A DNA stretch of 64,000 nucleotides, taken from the NCBI RefSeq assembly GCF_020089865.1, contig NZ_JAIRBM010000016.1, positions 49,335 to 113,334 of the forward strand, written 5' to 3'. Source of the DNA: Microvirga puerhi (lineage in GTDB: Bacteria; Pseudomonadota; Alphaproteobacteria; Rhizobiales; Beijerinckiaceae). A program made the position numbers and the translations under genes. The notes below the pieces were generated by a model. That model had not been told where the DNA came from. It saw nothing but the letters and a program-made list of their open reading frames with translations, and did not search any database. Below, piece after piece: positions 17,786 through 27,253 of this stretch (positions within the stretch are counted from its first letter, which is position 1; each line of letters opens with the position of its first letter).

Positions 17786-18274
17786 TTCCTCACCCCTCGC
17801 CGCCTGGAGGATGCATCAAGCAGTGACGCTCCGCCTGCAACACGTGCCGAGGTCGAAATTCCTTTTGCCTCAACACGCGGAGAAGGTGATGCCGTTGAAC
17901 CCCTCGGCGAACCTGTGACGTGCCTTCTGCCATTTGCCAATCCACTGAACATGTCGGCCCTTGCTTCGAACCCTCGGGTGCGATCGCATGCGAGAACTCG
18001 CCCGTGAACTCGGGGCTCAGCAGCGAAATCATCCGAACTCGTAAGGCTACAGTCGAGTGTCGTTTCGGACACCCGTCTCCTCCAATGTTGTGTTGGTCGG
18101 CGCTGGAGACACGCTCACGTCAACTCAAGCGGCAGCTTATATGCGGTGAATCGCTAATCAACTGATATTTCTGGAAATAGCACTAACTTAAACTATCGTC
18201 GTATAAATCGAGCTGGTTTGTCTGGGAGGGTTGCTGTAGGTTTGCCGTTCAGCATCTTGGATGACACGGTAACC
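17786..18274. other. Intergenic region, no gene recognised
   Basis: About 490 bp between divergent aroQ and a GntR gene. Short overlapping frames exist on both strands, but none resembles a known protein. The last 130 bp turn AT-rich (around gatatttctggaaatagcac and cgtcgtataaatcg), which fits promoters for the GntR gene. Confidence 0.4.
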
Positions 18275-18964
18275 ATGGTGACGAGCAGTCTGACCGATGG
18301 CGCTCAACCGCTATCGACAGGAGAGCAGGCCTACGAGGCCATTCGCTCCGATATCATCTTCGGCCGACTGCGGCCGGGGCAGCGCTTAACACTTGAAAAG
18401 CTTAGGCCGGGATATGGAGTTGGGATCAGTACCCTACGAGAGATCCTGAGTCGGCTGGCACCCGAAGGCTTCGTTGTTGCCGAAGGTCAGCGCGGCTTCC
18501 AGGTCGCGCCGTGTACGCCAGAGGATCTCAAGGAAATCGCAGATTTGCGCCTGCTTCTTGAGAAGAGCGCCCTCGTTCAGTCGTTCCGGCTCGGGGATAT
18601 GGAGTGGGAGGGCCGAGTCGTCGCGGCCCACCACAAGTTGGTGAGGATGGAGACCGAACTCTTGGCCGGCAACGATGCCGTGACACAGCGATGGAAGCGC
18701 TATGACTGGGAGTTTCATCAGGCCCTTGTTTCAGCGTGCGGGTCGAAAGCTCTTTTGGATCTCCATTCGGGGATCTATGACAGATATCTCCGATATCAGA
18801 TGGTCTTCGTGATCTTCCGTGGGCAGATCGCTGCAGACGAGCACAAAGCCCTTCTGACATGCGCATTGTCCCGGGATGCGGTCGAGGCACAAAGAGCGCT
18901 GGAACGACATATTCAGGGCTGTGTCGAGTTTGCCTTCGAAAATCAACTGATGCAAATGCACTAG
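18275..18964 (+). CDS. GntR-family regulator, FCD type
   Basis: About 229 residues from the ATG at 18275; a TTG at 18218 would add 19 residues. The winged helix reads AYEAIRSDIIFGRLRPGQRL, then VGISTLREILSRLAPEGFVV. The FCD domain contains EIADLRLLLEKSALV, WEFHQALVSACGS and DEHKALLTCAL, whose His/Asp residues usually bind a metal and a carboxylate. It stands between aroQ and IS debris. It may control aroQ or the following dehydrogenase, but its target is not evident. Confidence 0.9.
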   Translation: MVTSSLTDGAQPLSTGEQAYEAIRSDIIFGRLRPGQRLTLEKLRPGYGVGISTLREILSRLAPEGFVVAEGQRGFQVAPCTPEDLKEIADLRLLLEKSALVQSFRLGDMEWEGRVVAAHHKLVRMETELLAGNDAVTQRWKRYDWEFHQALVSACGSKALLDLHSGIYDRYLRYQMVFVIFRGQIAADEHKALLTCALSRDAVEAQRALERHIQGCVEFAFENQLMQMH

Positions 18965-19299
18965 CGACGCCTGACATTAGGTGACACAGCGTATCGATCC
19001 ACTGAGGCAGGATGTCAGCGGGTTCTCCCGTTCGGAGGGTGTCCAGGAGACCATCGCGAGTTACGAAAGTTGCGACAGTCGCCGCAACAGTGCGCACTCT
19101 TGGAGCGGCATTGTGGAGAGCATGAGGAGTCGTGGGGCAATTTGATAAGGGGTCGGCGGTACAAGGTTTCCGGCCAGTTGAAACAAGGCTGCGGGACACC
19201 TTCATTTGCCAAAGCGCACCCTATCCAAACCTGGGCTGCCCAATCCTTCCCCAGCTCTGGAAATCCTGCAGTTCAAGGTCTGGCTGCTCGGCATCAGCC
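18965..19299. other. Degenerate region without a recognisable gene
   Basis: About 335 bp following the GntR gene. Only short frames with no family resemblance are seen. A gttgcgacag motif near 19070 looks like an IS6 terminal repeat, suggesting old insertion scars. Confidence 0.35.
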
Positions 19300-19520
19300 C
19301 CATGCAGGTTGATCGCGGCGTTCAGATCGATCACGATCTTGTTTCGGTAGACACAGACCTATTGGCCAGAGCTGAACAAGCGCGTTCGATCGCATCTCCG
19401 GATGACGAATGGCTCGTGGCGAGTGGACGAGACCTACATACGGGTGCAGGGTCGGTGGGTGTATATCTACCGTGCCGTTAATCCCCGCGGGCAGACCATC
19501 GACCTCCTGCTCTCGCATAG
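19300..19520 (+). pseudogene. IS6-type transposase remnant of another subgroup
   Basis: One frame contains YWPELNKRVRSHLRMTNGSW, then RVDETYIRVQGRWVYIYRAV and NPRGQTIDLLLSH. This is the start of the DDE domain of IS6-family transposases (PELNKR...WRVDETYI..). A TAG replaces a tryptophan codon upstream, and no second or third catalytic residue follows. The subgroup differs from the copies at 8.5 and 25.8 kb. Confidence 0.7.
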
Positions 19521-19589
19521 AAACTACTTGTGCACGTGGTGTTATCGAATAGATGATTCCCGATACGGATCACCGATATGAGGCGAGCA

Positions 19590-20516
19590 ATGTCTACACC
19601 CAAGACTATTGCAATTATTGGCGCCGGAACGATTGGCGCAAGCTGGGCAAGCCTGTTTTTGGCCAGGGGCCTTTCCGTGCGATGCTCCGATCCGTCAGCC
19701 GAGGCCGAAACATTCACTCGCGCCTATGTCGACCGCGCCTTGAGCGAAGCTGAGAACAGCTTGGATTTGGCTGAGGCACAAAGCCGCTTGAACTTCCTTG
19801 CAACTCCAGGCGAAGCCGCCGACGGCGCCGACTTCGCCCAGGAAAATGCGCCCGAACGGCTTGACCTGAAGCGCCGTTTGCTGGCCGAGATCGAGGAAAG
19901 CATCGCCGACACCGCGATCATTGCCTCGTCAACTTCGGGCCTCATGCCTTCCGATATGCAGAACGGCATGACCCGTCCCGAAAGATTTATCGTTGGCCAC
20001 CCCTTCAATCCACCCCACCTATTGCCCTTGGTAGAGGTAGTCGGCGGCCGGCAAACCAGTCAGGAGACCATCGCGTCAGCGCTTACGTTCTACGCCGAAA
20101 TTGGCAAGCGACCCATCCATTTACGCAAGGAAATCAACGGCCACATCGCTAATCGTCTACAGGCCGCTCTGTGGCGCGAAGCCGTGCATCTTGCCGTTGA
20201 AGGCGTGGCGTCGGTCTCTGATATCGACGCCGCAGTTGTCGCCGGTCCAGGTCTGCGCTGGGCGCTCATGGGACCGCACCTCACCTTGCACCTAGCGGGC
20301 GGTGACGGCGGCATAGATAAGTTTATTGGTCACCTTGGACCGGCATTCGAATCATGGTGGGCGGAGCTCGGGTCGCCAAGGCTCGATGCCAATGCACGCA
20401 CCTTGTTGTCCGAGGGCGTCCGAGAGGAAGTGGGTACCCGCCAACTGAGTGAGCTCGCCGAGAGCCGCGATCAAGCCCTCAAAAACTTGCTGAAATTCTC
20501 AAAGCCATTGTTCTGA
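19590..20516 (+). CDS. 3-hydroxyacyl-CoA dehydrogenase-family protein
   Basis: 308 residues. The NAD-binding loop is IAIIGAGTIGASWASLF. IIASSTSGLMPSDMQNGM and RFIVGHPFNPPHLLPLVEVV carry the family catalytic Ser and His; PLHEIN-like RKEINGHIANRLQ carries the Asn. Length and C-terminal pattern (GPGLRWALMGPHLTLHLAGG) match the short group that includes carnitine dehydrogenase and L-gulonate 3-dehydrogenase, rather than fatty-acid FadB. It would oxidise a 3-hydroxy-carboxylate with NAD. GAGGCG six bases before the ATG at 19590 favours this start over the ATG at 19578. Confidence 0.88.
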   Translation: MSTPKTIAIIGAGTIGASWASLFLARGLSVRCSDPSAEAETFTRAYVDRALSEAENSLDLAEAQSRLNFLATPGEAADGADFAQENAPERLDLKRRLLAEIEESIADTAIIASSTSGLMPSDMQNGMTRPERFIVGHPFNPPHLLPLVEVVGGRQTSQETIASALTFYAEIGKRPIHLRKEINGHIANRLQAALWREAVHLAVEGVASVSDIDAAVVAGPGLRWALMGPHLTLHLAGGDGGIDKFIGHLGPAFESWWAELGSPRLDANARTLLSEGVREEVGTRQLSELAESRDQALKNLLKFSKPLF

Positions 20517-20694
20517 TAATCTTCGCCGCTGGCTGTCTTTGCATCTTTTGCAGCTGGTCGGGTCCCTCCTCTAGCGAACGAGGGAGGAACAGCCGCGGGT
20601 TCGGTCTGAATGATCCCCTCTAGAACCTAGCGCTCACACCGTTTGGCATAGAGAGGACCAGGGCTGCTCGATGCCACCATGGCCTGATGGTCTC
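20517..20694. other. Convergent intergenic region
   Basis: 178 bp between two converging genes. A weak inverted repeat (tccctc ... gaggga near 20563-20585) could end transcription, but the stem is only six pairs long. Confidence 0.3.
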
Positions 20695-22326
20695 CTAAGC
20701 GAACAGGAAGTCGTTCGCGTACAAGGAAGACACGCCCTTTACCGTGATGTCGTTGCTGGCGTCGAAACGGATCACACAATCACCGTTCAGTGAGGCGATG
20801 GTCAGGTCTTTCAGGCTGTGAACCGCTGCGGCCGTGAACGCCTTCATGTCGACCTTGTCCTTGCCGTGCTCGAAGTCCGTAATGATATCGTGACCAGTGG
20901 AGGGGCCGAACACGAAGGTGTCCGACCCGCGCCCGCCCGTGAACAAGTCATCGCCGCTGCTGCCGACCAGGGTGTCGTTGCCATTCCCGCCGTCGAGGAC
21001 ATTCCCGGTGCCGCCGATGACGGTGAGACGATCGTTGCCATCGCCACCGAAAAGGAAGTTCGAACCGAGAGAGCCCGGCGCGACGGTCGCGACCAAAGTG
21101 TCGTTGCCAGTGCCGCCGTCGAGGCGGTTCTCGTAGGTCGACCCGTCAGGCGCGCGCATTTCGGACGCGTCGACCGAAAGGTACGCCGAGAGGGAGTCGT
21201 TGCCGTCACCCCCGTTAAGGATGTTCGAAACATGGTATAGGTCTCCGCTACCAGGGCCGCCAAACGCGGTGGCAACAATGCTGGCGGTCAAGGTATCCGC
21301 CCCTGACCCGCCCTCAAGGTGGTTCTCGGCCGTGATGCGGTAGCCCCATGCAGTGATCTCCGCCTTGAGGTTGTCGTTGCCGGTGCCGCCGTCGAGATAG
21401 TTCGAGGTACTGCTGACCCCTCTGCGGGCGATCTGGACGGCCACCAGGGTGTCGTTGCCCTCGTCGCCCCACAGTTCGTTGATCCCGGTCCCGTACTGAT
21501 CGTCCGAGTTCACACTGCTGTAGGCGTAGATCATGTCGTTGCCCCGCCCGCCGTGCAGCGCGTTCTTCGCCAGGGTGTTTGCCAGCGAGTCCCCAATGAT
21601 CGTGGCCTCGATCACGTCATTGCCGTCGCCCCCGTAGACGGTGTTAATCGCCGTCCCCCTGAACGCGTTGCCGTCGGTCTGGGCATGAACGGTAATGCGG
21701 TCGTTACCGGACCCACCATCGATGTAGTTCTCGACTTGATTGATGCCGCCGATGGCGTGGTGCCCGTCAGCGAGGGCATAGATGGTGTCGTTGCCGTCGC
21801 CGCCGTAGACGTGGGTCTTCAACGTGACGTTGGCGGTGGTTCCCGGGAGGTCTCCCGGATCGATGCTGGCGGTCACGCTGATGTCGTCGTTGCCGGACCC
21901 GCTGTCGGCATAGGCATCCGCGTAGAGGTCCTGATATGTGAGCCCGTTGTCCCCCAACAGCCCTTGCACCCTCACGATCTCCTTGAGGGTGTCGTTGCCA
22001 TCCCCGCCCACCTGGAACGCGGTGGCATGCGCGGTGCCGCCGGGCGGCGCTTTAACGGTGAATTCAGTGATGAGCGTGTCGTTGCCGCGACCGCCGACGA
22101 GTGCCGTGTTGTCGTGCGAGCTGCGCAGGGTGTCGTCACCCGCCAGGCCGAAGACGACAGTGCTACCGGACGAGGTACTGAGCTTCTCGTTGCCGAGTGT
22201 GCCCATGAGCACATTTTGAATCGAGTCGATGAATGAACGCAATCCGGGCGGCACGCCGGACACCCACGAGCGGACATCGTCCGGGTCGGGCTTTCCAACA
22301 TTCGTTGAGCTTTTGCTCGCCATCAT
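20695..22326 (-). CDS. RTX-type calcium-binding repeat protein
   Basis: 543 residues with about seventeen GGxGxDxL-type nonapeptide repeats, beginning GLAGDDTLRS near residue 60 and GGRGNDTL, GGDGNDTL, through GGRGSDTF near residue 480. These repeats bind calcium in a parallel beta roll. Spacers between repeats are unusually long (20-30 residues), so the protein is a series of short rolls and not one block. The C-terminal 60 residues (DIITDFEHGKDKVDMKAF onwards) resemble the type I secretion end of RTX proteins. There is no N-terminal signal peptide, consistent with type I export. No catalytic domain is visible. CAGGAGATAG precedes the start. Confidence 0.88.
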   Translation of the reverse strand: MMASKSSTNVGKPDPDDVRSWVSGVPPGLRSFIDSIQNVLMGTLGNEKLSTSSGSTVVFGLAGDDTLRSSHDNTALVGGRGNDTLITEFTVKAPPGGTAHATAFQVGGDGNDTLKEIVRVQGLLGDNGLTYQDLYADAYADSGSGNDDISVTASIDPGDLPGTTANVTLKTHVYGGDGNDTIYALADGHHAIGGINQVENYIDGGSGNDRITVHAQTDGNAFRGTAINTVYGGDGNDVIEATIIGDSLANTLAKNALHGGRGNDMIYAYSSVNSDDQYGTGINELWGDEGNDTLVAVQIARRGVSSTSNYLDGGTGNDNLKAEITAWGYRITAENHLEGGSGADTLTASIVATAFGGPGSGDLYHVSNILNGGDGNDSLSAYLSVDASEMRAPDGSTYENRLDGGTGNDTLVATVAPGSLGSNFLFGGDGNDRLTVIGGTGNVLDGGNGNDTLVGSSGDDLFTGGRGSDTFVFGPSTGHDIITDFEHGKDKVDMKAFTAAAVHSLKDLTIASLNGDCVIRFDASNDITVKGVSSLYANDFLFA

Positions 22327-22530
22327 CTATCTCCTGGCTGTTAAGGGCTTCGAACTCGACAGGACGCCTCCGAATCCGGGATTCCGGGGTATTCCTCCGC
22401 CGCGGTCCGCTTCGGCACGCACGGCCGGAATCGACTCCCGGGATAGATTGGTGAATCCCTGGGAGGCCCGACTGATCGGGGATATGGATATCCAAGACGA
22501 TGGCCATTAGGCCTGATCGAGAGGTCCGGC

Positions 22531-22815
22531 TCAATTGTCTATAAAGGGCGCCGGATATGACCGTGCAGGTGACCGACGGAAGGTTTCGGCAATTTCGGTG
22601 TACCATTGCGCATGATCGGTGCCAGGAGAGACGGGCTTCTCCCCGGCGGGCGGATTCATGAAGGCTTCACTACCTTCTGGCAGAAGTGCCGGCAGCCGAC
22701 CCTTGCCTATCATCCAGTCTCGGATAGTGCCTCGTACACTCGTTGGCGGTGCAGCTGAGAGCACCTCAGCTTCAATGGATATTACGTCCGGCGAACCGTG
22801 CTTCTCATCGGGCAC
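22531..22815 (-). CDS. Hypothetical protein or gene fragment
   Basis: 94 residues from a GTG. The sequence PDEKHGSPDVISIEAEVL and RGTIRDWMIGKGRLPALLPE is globular-looking and lacks the arginine/serine bias of shadow frames. In-frame residues upstream of the GTG (WIPQWAEV) extend to a stop, so it may be a truncated piece of a larger protein. No family is recognised. It lies between the RTX gene and an IS6 remnant. Confidence 0.3.
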   Translation of the reverse strand: MPDEKHGSPDVISIEAEVLSAAPPTSVRGTIRDWMIGKGRLPALLPEGSEAFMNPPAGEKPVSPGTDHAQWYTEIAETFRRSPARSYPAPFIDN

Positions 22816-23012
22816 TTCTGCCCACTGCGGGATCCACTCTCATCTCTCCTCAAAGCGGCTAGCGTTGGGTCCCCGGAAGACTCCGCGATAATCCCATTTT
22901 TGGTATTATAAGCCAATCCAAATCGGCCACGATGCCTCTGAGATTCTGATTCTTATCCATTGAACCAGACCGATGTGAGCAAAGTCTGACCTGTTGAGAT
23001 GATCCATTCGGC

Positions 23013-23310
23013 AGGGATCCGTCGCAAACGTTTTGTTTCCCAGTTTCAGCCAATCCGCCTCAGTTCAGTGACGGAGGGTGGTGGGTTTAAGGGTAGGCAT
23101 TTTGATCGATCCGTGATCCTGCTCTGCGTCCGATGGTACTTGGCTTACAATCTCAGCCTCCGAAATCTGGAGGAGATGACGACCGAGCGCGGCATCTCGG
23201 GCGATCTTGAGCGGCATTGAGATGGTTCACATGATGCGCAGACAGCAGGGGAAGTATGCCTGCAATCCGCAGTCATCGCTGGCCGAGCAGTTTGCGTTGC
23301 TTGCAGCCTG
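23013..23310 (+). pseudogene. IS6-family remnant with internal deletion
   Basis: The left end (gggatccgtcgcaaacg) is IS6-like. A frame FKGRHFDRSVILLCVRWYLA, then YNLSLRNLEEMTTERGISG gives the transposase N-terminus, which jumps at about 23208 to the C-terminus, read in a shifted frame as GIEMVHMMRRQQGKYACNPQ then SSLAEQFALLAA. About 160 residues including the entire catalytic core are missing. Confidence 0.8.
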
Positions 23311-23608
23311 AACGCTTACAGATTGATGGGCCCTTTCGCGTCCTCTCTCCAAATTTACGACACAACCGGGGTACGGATTATTTCCATCCCTCACGGATAG
23401 CTCGACCCAGGTCACTCTTTGGTTAAGTTGACGGTGCCGGAGGTCCACTTCATAAGCACGTCGCGACATCTCCCTGACTATCTTCCGTAAAATTCAGGAG
23501 CATTAACATAAACTTTATGTGGCCCCGGCAATACGACAACGCCTGAACATATGACGCGTCTGGGGGCGCGCGCTTCCTGCGGCGATGCGGGCAGGCCACC
23601 GAAAGTCG
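23311..23608. other. Promoter-side intergenic region of chemoreceptor gene
   Basis: About 300 bp with no gene. AT-rich stretches around 23490-23525 (attaacataaactttatgtgg) are plausible promoter DNA for the downstream receptor gene. Confidence 0.35.
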
Positions 23609-25300
23609 ATGCAACTCCTTAACAATCTAAAATTCCTTCATAAACTGGCAATCCCTGTCCTTGTTTTCGTTGCTGTTACAGTCGGCCTGATTGCTTTTGC
23701 GATAATCGGCCTGAATACGATGGCAGAGGACACCCAGAAGCTTGTCGATGTCGAAGCCGCGCGTCGTGCCACGACGCTTCAGCTCAACGCTCTCGTGAAT
23801 GAGGTGACCTCGCAGGAGAAGAACCTCCTGGCGGTCAACAGCCCGGATCGGATCAAGACCATTGCCGACACCTACAATCAGTATAAGGGTCTTGCTCTTC
23901 GGAGTGCTGACGAGCTGATCGGCCTTGCGGATACACCGCAACTCAAGTCCATCTATACTGATTTTAAAGCCCGGATCGTCGGCTACTTCGAGATTACGGA
24001 CAAAAGTGTTGCCCTTGGGTCTCAAAATGATGATGAGGCGGCTCTCGCGATCTCAGATGGTCCAGGACGCGAGGCGCGTGTCAAGCTTCGTGACTATATG
24101 AACGAGCGCGTTGCAGCCAGTGGGAAAGCTCTTCAACGCGCCAAGGAAGACGCTCGAGACTTGGCTCAACGTACCGCTTTGGGCCTGATCACGGCGGCTG
24201 CAATTGGCATCCTGGCTGCCCTAAGCCTACTGGGAGTTATCACAATCTATGGCATTACCCGGCCGCTCTCTGCCATGACCGCTTCGATGGGCCATCTCGC
24301 GAACGGAGATCTCGCCGTGAATGTGATCGGCACGCATCGCAAGGATGAGGTAGGAGAACTAGCCCGCTCGCTGCAGGTTTTCAAGGATAATGCCGTCGAG
24401 GCACGCCGTCTGGCAGCTGAGCAGGAGGCGGAAAACCAAGCCAAGATGCGCCGGGCAGAGGTGTTGGATCAGCTCACCAAACAGTTCGAGCGCAACGTTG
24501 CTGCTTTGACCCATGGCTTGTCGAGTGCCGCCACGGAGATGGAGGCGACGGCCCAGTCGATGACGGCTGTGGCCAACCAGACCAACAACCAATCGGTGAC
24601 AGTCGCCTCGGCTGCTCAGCAAACCTCGGCGAATGTTCAGACGGTTGCCGCCGCGACCGAGGAACTCTCCATATCGATCCGCGAGATTGCCGGCCAAGTC
24701 ACGAAATCCTCCCAGATTTCCGAACAGGCGGTTCAGGAGGCGCACCGGACCAACGAGATGGTGCAGACTCTCGCATCATCGGCCGAGCGGATCGGCGACG
24801 TGGTACAGTTGATCAATACCATTGCGGGTCAAACGAATCTGCTGGCGCTCAATGCCACCATTGAGGCCGCCCGCGCGGGAGAAGCCGGCAAGGGCTTTGC
24901 GGTGGTAGCCTCCGAGGTGAAGGAACTGGCGACCCAGACTTCCAAAGCGACCGAGGAGATTTCCCAACAGATCAGCTCGGTGCAGCAAGCGACCAGTCGG
25001 ACGGTGGGCGCTATCCAGCAGATCGCCCGGACGATCTCTGAGATGTCGCAAATCTCGCTCGGGATTGCAGCCGCCATGGAAGAACAGGGAGCGGCGACCG
25101 CAGAGATCGCGCGTAATGTTCAAGAGGCGGCCCGCGGCACCGAGCAGGTGACAGGCAGCATCGAGGATGTGCGCCAGGGAGCCGGCGAGACCGGAGCAGC
25201 TGCTTCCCAAGTGTTGGGAGCCGCGCAGGAGCTGTCGCGCCATTCCGAGGATCTTAGCCGCGAGGTGACCGACTTCTTGACAGGCGTCCAAGCGGCATAG
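23609..25300 (+). CDS. Methyl-accepting chemotaxis protein
   Basis: 563 residues from ATG 23609. The first transmembrane segment is near residues 11-32. A periplasmic four-helix-type sensor (about 33-187) is followed by a second segment near 188-210 and a HAMP linker ([20 protein letters not shown]). The signalling domain is recognisable from the hairpin tip [24 protein letters not shown] stretch ([20 protein letters not shown]), then [20 protein letters not shown]. It would relay an extracellular signal to CheA/CheW. The ligand is unknown; the sensor domain is of the short helical kind also seen in Rhizobiales McpX-like receptors. No che genes are nearby. Confidence 0.95.
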   Translation: MQLLNNLKFLHKLAIPVLVFVAVTVGLIAFAIIGLNTMAEDTQKLVDVEAARRATTLQLNALVNEVTSQEKNLLAVNSPDRIKTIADTYNQYKGLALRSADELIGLADTPQLKSIYTDFKARIVGYFEITDKSVALGSQNDDEAALAISDGPGREARVKLRDYMNERVAASGKALQRAKEDARDLAQRTALGLITAAAIGILAALSLLGVITIYGITRPLSAMTASMGHLANGDLAVNVIGTHRKDEVGELARSLQVFKDNAVEARRLAAEQEAENQAKMRRAEVLDQLTKQFERNVAALTHGLSSAATEMEATAQSMTAVANQTNNQSVTVASAAQQTSANVQTVAAATEELSISIREIAGQVTKSSQISEQAVQEAHRTNEMVQTLASSAERIGDVVQLINTIAGQTNLLALNATIEAARAGEAGKGFAVVASEVKELATQTSKATEEISQQISSVQQATSRTVGAIQQIARTISEMSQISLGIAAAMEEQGAATAEIARNVQEAARGTEQVTGSIEDVRQGAGETGAAASQVLGAAQELSRHSEDLSREVTDFLTGVQAA

Positions 25301-25385
25301 CGTACGCTGGCCCAGCTGACAACGGTCTGTTTACCGGCTCTGCATACGGAATGAGCCATGAAGGCCTTCAGGCTAGGAGACTCCC

Positions 25386-25420
25386 AAAGCCCCGTTCAGC
25401 CACACGCTGAATTGGGCTTT
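25386..25420 (+). terminator. Strong hairpin after chemoreceptor gene
   Basis: A near-perfect stem of about 14 pairs with one mismatch, aaagcccc..gttcagc against gctgaat..gggcttt with a CACAC loop, sits 86 bp after the receptor stop. The A-tract before and T-tract after would allow termination from both directions. Confidence 0.6.
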
Positions 25421-25726
25421 GCCTATTCTGATAGCCCGCGGGCACTTCGCTAAATTCTCGAGTATGAGGCCGGAACAAGAACTGTTCCGCCCCCTAAATG
25501 CTTCCGTCGGGGGCAACCGAGGGACCAGGGAACGTCTGCTTCTCGGTGCGCCCGATATGTCCGATAGTCCTCGATGGCGCTCATGTACCGTTCAACCTTG
25601 AAGCGGTTTTCCGGGATCTGCGCCAGCACCCGGATGTGGTAGGGCCGTGTTGTGTCGTTCCGGCACTCGGCAGCGACAAGAGTGCCGACGGCATGATGGA
25701 TATTGTGAAGCATCATGCCTCTGTCG
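25421..25726. other. Intergenic region, no gene recognised
   Basis: About 300 bp with only short frames and no family resemblance. It ends at an IS6 terminal repeat. Confidence 0.35.
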
Positions 25727-26124
25727 GGATCTGTCGCAACTCCGGAACAGGAATAAGAAAGCTGCTGGCGGATCATGCCGGCGTTATGTGGCGGGCCCGC
25801 AAAACTGCTCGGTGAGCGACAGCTGTTGACTGCAGGCATATTTCGCCTGCTGTTTGCGCATCATATCGATCAACTCGATGCCACCCAGGATCACGCGGGC
25901 GCTGTCAGCGGACTTGAAGCCGAGCATCGGACGCACACGGCGTTTGATCGCACGGTGATCCTGTTCGATGCGGTTATTGAGATATCGCCTCTGCCTGATC
26001 CTGATCCGCTTCAGCTTGCACCCCGATCTGCCCTGAAACCGACTGGTCGCGTCACAGGACAGAATCACCTCTCGGTTGGTCTGACTGCCGTCAATCACCA
26101 TGCGCTCGGGCCGGCCATGCCGCT
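25727..26124 (-). pseudogene. Truncated IS6-family transposase
   Basis: The 16-bp terminal repeat ggatctgtcgcaactc lies at 25727-25742. The minus-strand frame from about 26124 to 25784 reads KRHGRPERMVIDGSQTN, RYLNNRIEQDHRAIKRRVRP and YACSQQLSLTEQFCGPAT, nearly identical to the copy at 8.5-9.2 kb. The N-terminal half is missing where an IS1595-type sequence begins. The two IS6 copies are inverted relative to each other. Confidence 0.85.
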
Positions 26125-26822
26125 TCCAGTTCACCGCCACGACCCCCACGCCCCTGCATGCGACCAAGCTCCCGCTTCGGGTCCGGCTGTCCGGTCTCTG
26201 GCTAATGCTGCAATCCGACAAGGGGATCTCCTCCATCCGTCTGGCCGAAGCGCTTGGCGTCACCCAGCCGACGGCTCGGCGCATGGGTCATGCTCTCCAC
26301 TTGATGGTTGGGCGCGAGCAGGCGCTGGATGGTGTCGTTGAGATCGACGGGCTCTGGTGGACGGCAAGCCTCGGCGAGAGAAGAACTAATTTCCCACCAG
26401 GCGCGGACGCAAAGGCCAGCCGAAGACCCAGAAAACACCGGCGCTCGTGGCCGCGCAGCGACCACCGGATGCGATCGTCGGCGCACCCGCTGGTGAAACG
26501 CGAGCCACAGTGATCGAGGATCTGTCCGAGGCCGATCGGGTTCTTACAAAAGCTGTTGATCCTGAGGCTCATCTGATGAGGACGAATGGAAGGCCTTCGT
26601 CTCTCTTGGCACTGCGTTTGCAGCCTATAGCACCGTCCATCATAAGGCTCGCGAGTACGCTTGTGGATCGGTGCACATCAACTCGGCGGAAGGTTTCAAT
26701 GATCGGGTCCGCTGCACCGTCTCAGGCGTGTTCCACCACATCAGTCCTCATCTGGCCGATCCGTACTTCAACGAGATTGGCTTTCGCTGGTCACAGCGGG
26801 CGGTCACTGGTCAGGCGCCACC
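26124..26822 (+). pseudogene. IS1595-family transposase remnant
   Basis: From about 26124 the plus strand reads RFQFTATTPTPLHATKLPLR, LMLQSDKGISSIRLAEALGV and EIDGLW, the N-terminal and first-aspartate region of IS1595 (ISXO2-like) transposases. The frame then shifts. A second frame at 26577-26822 gives DEWKAFVSLGTAFAAYSTVH, CGSVHINSAEGFND and PYFNEIGFRWSQRAV, the C-terminal block of the same family. Frameshifts and stops between them make it non-functional. It truncates the IS6 copy on its left. Confidence 0.8.
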
Positions 26823-27253
26823 GAGCGTGCCAAGGTGCCAATGAGTAGCAGGTACAAGGCGCGAGCCAGTCGTCGGTACCGGAGCGGGCGAACGCCCACG
26901 CACCCGCTGCCCACGCCGCCGACCTGGACCGTGGCCCGATGGCGAGGGAGAGATCGGCCTCTTGGCATCACAGTTACCCACTCGGCGCCTTGGCTTGCGG
27001 CAGGGATGTCCGAATCTGGCAAGCTGGTGACGCATCCGGTCAAGCAGGGTTCACGGATCGGCCTAGGATGCTCCTGCGCGTCCATCCGACGTGCGTTGCT
27101 TGGTTGCGCCCCGATCGGCTCGTATGACCCGTATGCCCCGAAGATCCGGTCGATATCGCCTGACAGGCGCGAGCATGGAAGGGCGGCTATGGTTAAGCAT
27201 GTGTCGCGACCAGCAGATCGTCCACGGGGCGAGTCAAAAGTGAAGAGGATGCA
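26823..27253. other. Region with no convincing gene
   Basis: About 430 bp between the IS1595 remnant and an AI-2E transporter gene. One open frame of 140 residues exists, but its composition (proline and arginine rich, no recognisable motif) suggests non-coding DNA. Confidence 0.35.

Noticed and set aside
21319..22236. Plus-strand frame (305 codons) opposite the RTX gene
   Set aside because: Its valine/alanine periodicity is the complement of the glycine/aspartate repeats.
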